Under the pieces are notes generated by a model. It was not told the origin of the DNA, did no database searches, and was given only the letters and a program-made list of their open reading frames with translations. Source: Oscillospiraceae bacterium (GTDB taxonomy: Bacteria > Bacillota > Clostridia > Oscillospirales > UBA929). From it: 8,616 bases of DNA. The stretch is from assembly GCA_009777685.1 (NCBI GenBank), contig WRLJ01000059.1, positions 1 to 8,616 on the forward strand. Reading direction: 5' to 3'. Positions 6,622 to 8,616 of this stretch are shown here, in pieces. Position 1 is the stretch's first letter; every line of letters starts with the position of its first letter. The position numbers and the translations under genes were made by a program.

Positions 6622-7311
6622 TTAAATCAGAACGGGAACGGGGCGAAAACCCAGATGATCCGCGCTGATGAGCCGGAACAGGATACCGCCGGCGGTTCCC
6701 TCGACGGCTTTGGCGCGGCCCGGTCCGTGCAGATGCCCGTAGTAGCAGCGGCGCACGCCGAACTCCCGCAGAATGGCCAGCACTTCCTCGCAGCGGAAGG
6801 TTTCATAGACCGGCGGATAGTGTAAAAATACGATCAATTCGCCGTCGGTCAGCCTGCGGCCCTTTTCCAGAGAGGCCCGCAGACGGATCAGCTCGCGCTT
6901 GAAAATCTTTCCGTCCGCGCCCGCGTCCTGGTCGAGGAACCAGCCCCGTGTCCCGCATAGGGCCGCGTTTCCGAAGGCATAGGCGTTGTTGTGCAATAAC
7001 GAGAGCTTCCGCAGGCCGTTTTCGCGGAAAAACCGCGTCTGCTTGGCCGCCGTGTCCCAAAAGTAGTCATGATTTCCCTTGAGCAGGATTTTATGCCCCG
7101 GAAGCGTCTCCAAAAACAGAAAGTCCGGCAGGGCGGACGGCAGATTCATCCCCCAGGAGGTGTCGCCGCACAGCACGACCGTGTCGTCGTCGGTCAAGGC
7201 GGAAAAGCCGTCCCTGATCTTATCGACATATCCCGCCCACGCGCCGCCGAAGCAGTCCATTTCCTTCCCTCCGCGGATGGAGAGATGTAAATCGCCGATC
7301 ACATACAGCAT
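6622..7311 (-). CDS. Calcineurin-like metallophosphoesterase of unknown substrate
   Basis: A single-domain metallophosphoesterase of about 229 residues, resembling the predicted phosphohydrolases grouped in COG1768 (assignment from memory). The metal-binding blocks are all present. Numbering from the upstream ATG (subtract 3 for the start chosen here), they are GDLHL (D10, H12), GDTSW (D53), GNHDY (N83, H84), HYPP (H167) and GHLHG (H196, H198). This is the full dimetal set, so the enzyme should be active on a phosphoester, but the substrate cannot be told from sequence. No signal peptide or membrane segment is visible, so it is likely cytoplasmic. The start at 7311 has AAGGAG 10 bases upstream; the ATG at 7320 lies only 1 base after that site and is less likely. 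The gene is transcribed away from the DUF1540-like gene, and its stop lies 15 bases before the tig promoter region with no clear terminator between. Confidence 0.93.
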   Translation of the reverse strand: MLYVIGDLHLSIRGGKEMDCFGGAWAGYVDKIRDGFSALTDDDTVVLCGDTSWGMNLPSALPDFLFLETLPGHKILLKGNHDYFWDTAAKQTRFFRENGLRKLSLLHNNAYAFGNAALCGTRGWFLDQDAGADGKIFKRELIRLRASLEKGRRLTDGELIVFLHYPPVYETFRCEEVLAILREFGVRRCYYGHLHGPGRAKAVEGTAGGILFRLISADHLGFRPVPVLI

Positions 7312-7321
7312 TATCCGCATT

Positions 7322-7327
7322 CTCCTT
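7322..7327 (-). promoter_or_regulatory. Ribosome binding site deciding the phosphoesterase start
   Basis: AAGGAG on the minus strand lies 1 base from the ATG at 7320 and 10 bases from the ATG at 7311. The spacing favours 7311. Confidence 0.55.
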
Positions 7328-7391
7328 CGGGAGGCCGGCTGTATAAAACAAACCCCGCCTCACCATACTATATCAAACCATCAACCACGGT
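7328..7391. promoter_or_regulatory. Divergent intergenic region
   Basis: This AT-richer gap lies between the divergently transcribed phosphoesterase and DUF1540-like genes and must hold or lie near their promoters. Candidate -10 words occur (TACTAT at 7366-7371 on plus, TATAGT on minus), but no convincing -35 partner at 16-18 bases was found, so no exact promoter is called. Confidence 0.3.
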
Positions 7392-7397
7392 AAGGAG
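7392..7397 (+). promoter_or_regulatory. Ribosome binding site deciding the microprotein start
   Basis: AAGGAG lies 8 bases before the TTG at 7406. The GTG at 7397-7399 overlaps this site and cannot use it, so the TTG is the better start. Confidence 0.65.
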
Positions 7398-7405
7398 TGA
7401 CGATA

Positions 7406-7579
7406 TTGTTCGGACAATCCGCCGGCAAGTCCGGCGTCAACCGGGGCGTGACCTGCACGGTGACCACCTGCGCCTACCACGGAGCCGGAAACTGCTGCCG
7501 CGCCAACAACATCACCGTAGGGACCGAGTACGCTCTGGATAAAACGGAGACGTTCTGCTCTACCTTCGAGCAGCGGTAG
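7406..7579 (+). CDS. DUF1540-like Cys-rich microprotein
   Basis: A 57-residue protein starting at TTG with a well-placed AAGGAG. The core V-x-C-T-V-x-x-C, then G-N-C-C-x-A-N-x-I-T-V, and a late F-C-S-T-F closely match the DUF1540 family of small Firmicutes proteins as I recall it. Five cysteines (17, 22, 30, 31, 51) suggest a metal-binding or disulfide-stabilised mini-domain; the function of the family is not known to me. There is no signal peptide or membrane segment. It is the only plus-strand gene in the window, convergent with thrC (the stops are 32 bases apart) and divergent from the phosphoesterase, so it is its own transcription unit. An in-frame GTG at 7397 would give 60 residues but overlaps the ribosome binding site. 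Confidence 0.85.
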   Translation: MFGQSAGKSGVNRGVTCTVTTCAYHGAGNCCRANNITVGTEYALDKTETFCSTFEQR

Positions 7580-7592
7580 AAGAGGAACGGCC

Positions 7593-7611
7593 GGGCGAAC
7601 GCGGTTCGCCC
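7593..7611. terminator. Shared hairpin terminator between the microgene and thrC
   Basis: There is a perfect 8-bp stem, GGGCGAAC (7593-7600) and GTTCGCCC (7604-7611), with a 3-base loop. It begins 13 bases after the microgene stop and abuts the thrC stop, exactly where two convergent genes would share a bidirectional terminator. The T-tract is weak on plus (only TTA follows), and on minus it is a pyrimidine-rich run a few bases later, so efficiency is uncertain. Confidence 0.6.
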
Positions 7612-8616
7612 TTACATCAGGAAGCTCAAGGCTGTCTCCGCCATAGCCTCCGGCCTTACCGAGCCCTCAAACCGCACGGGCCTCCGCATGACGGCCTCCA
7701 GCCGCTCCGATACCGGATGCCCGGACGCCTCGGACAGCGCGCGCAGGCTGTCCGCGCCGGGGGCCGCGTCTTTTCCCAGCGCGCGCAGCATCGTTTCGGG
7801 GAACTTGAACGGGTCGGCGGTCGCCAGCACAACGGACGGCGTATCGTCGCCCGTGTCTCTTTGATAATCGCGCAGACACTTTTGCGCCACCGCTGTGTGC
7901 GGATCGAACAGCTTCCCGGTTGCGCGATGGCTTTTGTATATCTCGCTTAGGGTCTCTTCATCATCACAGGAATATGCGCTGAAATGTTGGCGGAAATTTG
8001 ACATAACATGGTCAGGCAATAAAAATGACTTATTTTCGCGCAGATTTTCCATCAGCCCTAATGTCAGGGAAGGATCGTTTCCGCCCATCAGATGGATGGC
8101 TCGCTCGAAGTTGCTGGAGATCAGGATGTCCATCGACGGCGAGGGGGTAAGATAAAAATCCCGGTCCAGAGAGTACCGTCCCGTCGTTAAAACGTCGGTT
8201 AAAATCCGGTTGCGGTTGGACGCGCAAATCAGGCGGCCCACAGGCAAACCCATCTTCCAGGCGTACAGGCCCGCCAGGATATTGCCGAAATTCCCGGTCG
8301 GGACACAGAAATTCACGGGACTGCCCGGCTTGACCTCAGCGCGCCGTACCATTTCCGCGTATGCGTGTACATAGTACGCGATTTGCGGCACAAGCCGCCC
8401 GACGTTGATGGAGTTGGCCGCCGACAGCGCGTATCCGCGCCGCGCCGTCTCCGCGCGGAAGGCCGGGTCGGAAAACAGGCGCTTTACGCCCGACTGCGCA
8501 TCGTCAAAATTGCCCTCCACCGCGCAGACGCCGACATTGCCGCCTTCCTGCGTGGTCATCTGCCGTTCCTGCACCGGGGAGGTGCCGTCCTTCGGGTAAA
8601 AGACGATCACAAACGT
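7612..8616 (-). CDS. thrC: Threonine synthase, C-terminal 334 residues (N-terminus off the right edge)
   Basis: Threonine synthase is a PLP enzyme converting O-phospho-L-homoserine and water to L-threonine and phosphate, the last step of threonine synthesis. The reading frame is open to the right edge, so the gene continues beyond it. The GTG at 8610 is an internal codon, not a start. Recognisable blocks, numbered from the GTG codon at 8610, are FYPKDGTSPVQERQMTTQEG (from residue 4), EGNFDDAQSGVK (32-43), SAANSINVGR (63-72) and the PLP-phosphate loop PTGNFGN (104-110). Together they match the longer ThrC form of about 460-500 residues, so some 130-170 residues including the PLP-binding lysine lie outside. 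The stretch 7931-8040 is clearly AT-richer than the rest (see findings) but stays in frame. The TAA abuts the shared terminator hairpin. Confidence 0.95.
   Translation of the reverse strand, partial: TFVIVFYPKDGTSPVQERQMTTQEGGNVGVCAVEGNFDDAQSGVKRLFSDPAFRAETARRGYALSAANSINVGRLVPQIAYYVHAYAEMVRRAEVKPGSPVNFCVPTGNFGNILAGLYAWKMGLPVGRLICASNRNRILTDVLTTGRYSLDRDFYLTPSPSMDILISSNFERAIHLMGGNDPSLTLGLMENLRENKSFLLPDHVMSNFRQHFSAYSCDDEETLSEIYKSHRATGKLFDPHTAVAQKCLRDYQRDTGDDTPSVVLATADPFKFPETMLRALGKDAAPGADSLRALSEASGHPVSERLEAVMRRPVRFEGSVRPEAMAETALSFLM

Noticed and set aside
5387..6625. Plus-strand ORF of 412 codons antisense to tig, and a similar one at 4104-5234 over clpX, clpP and tig
   Set aside because: These are shadows of well-supported genes, with no ribosome binding site or recognised domain.
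7397..7405. GTG start for the DUF1540-like protein
   Set aside because: The GTG overlaps the AAGGAG ribosome binding site; the TTG 9 bases later has ideal spacing.
8608..8610. GTG at 8610 as the thrC start
   Set aside because: The frame stays open to the edge, and conserved ThrC needs an upstream domain with the PLP lysine, so this is an internal Val codon.
1..8616. A novel system, mobile element, CRISPR array, tRNA or phage module
   Set aside because: No direct repeat array, transposase, integrase, tRNA-like fold or unassigned gene cluster was seen; nearly all coding sequence belongs to known housekeeping families.

Overview
The window reads as a housekeeping stretch of chromosome from a GC-rich member of the Firmicutes, most likely a clostridial (Oscillospiraceae/Ruminococcaceae-like) bacterium. 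Three things point there: the gene order tig-clpP-clpX-lon-engB, the presence of a DUF1540-type Cys-rich microprotein, and AGGAGG-type ribosome binding sites. The high GC content gives many long antisense shadow ORFs, which are not reported as genes.

Reading right to left on the minus strand: positions 7612-8616 hold the C-terminal two thirds of threonine synthase (thrC), running off the right edge. A plus-strand microgene (7406-7579, DUF1540-like) converges on thrC, with a symmetrical hairpin between the two stops that can serve as a shared terminator. It diverges from a minus-strand calcineurin-like metallophosphoesterase (6622-7311). After a 170-base gap with a plausible sigma-A promoter and a GC-rich leader hairpin comes the main operon, all on the minus strand: tig (trigger factor), clpP, clpX, lon and engB (ysxC/yihA). 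The first nine codons of a further gene appear to start at position 27 and run off the left edge.

The operon is tightly packed. tig/clpP, lon/engB and engB/next ORF all overlap by ATGA. clpX and lon are 18 bases apart. Only clpP and clpX are separated by a real gap (67 bases), and it contains a 9-bp perfect GC stem-loop. Functionally the operon joins folding of nascent chains (trigger factor), two ATP-dependent proteases (ClpXP and LonA) and a ribosome-assembly GTPase (EngB).

I found no mobile element, CRISPR array, tRNA, rRNA, defence system or clearly new system. The points most worth a second look are small: a proline-rich tail on Lon encoded by a hairpin-forming GC-rich segment, the clpP-clpX stem-loop, an AT-rich patch inside thrC, a ClpP with a slightly longer loop after the catalytic histidine, and the coupled, truncated ORF at the left edge.
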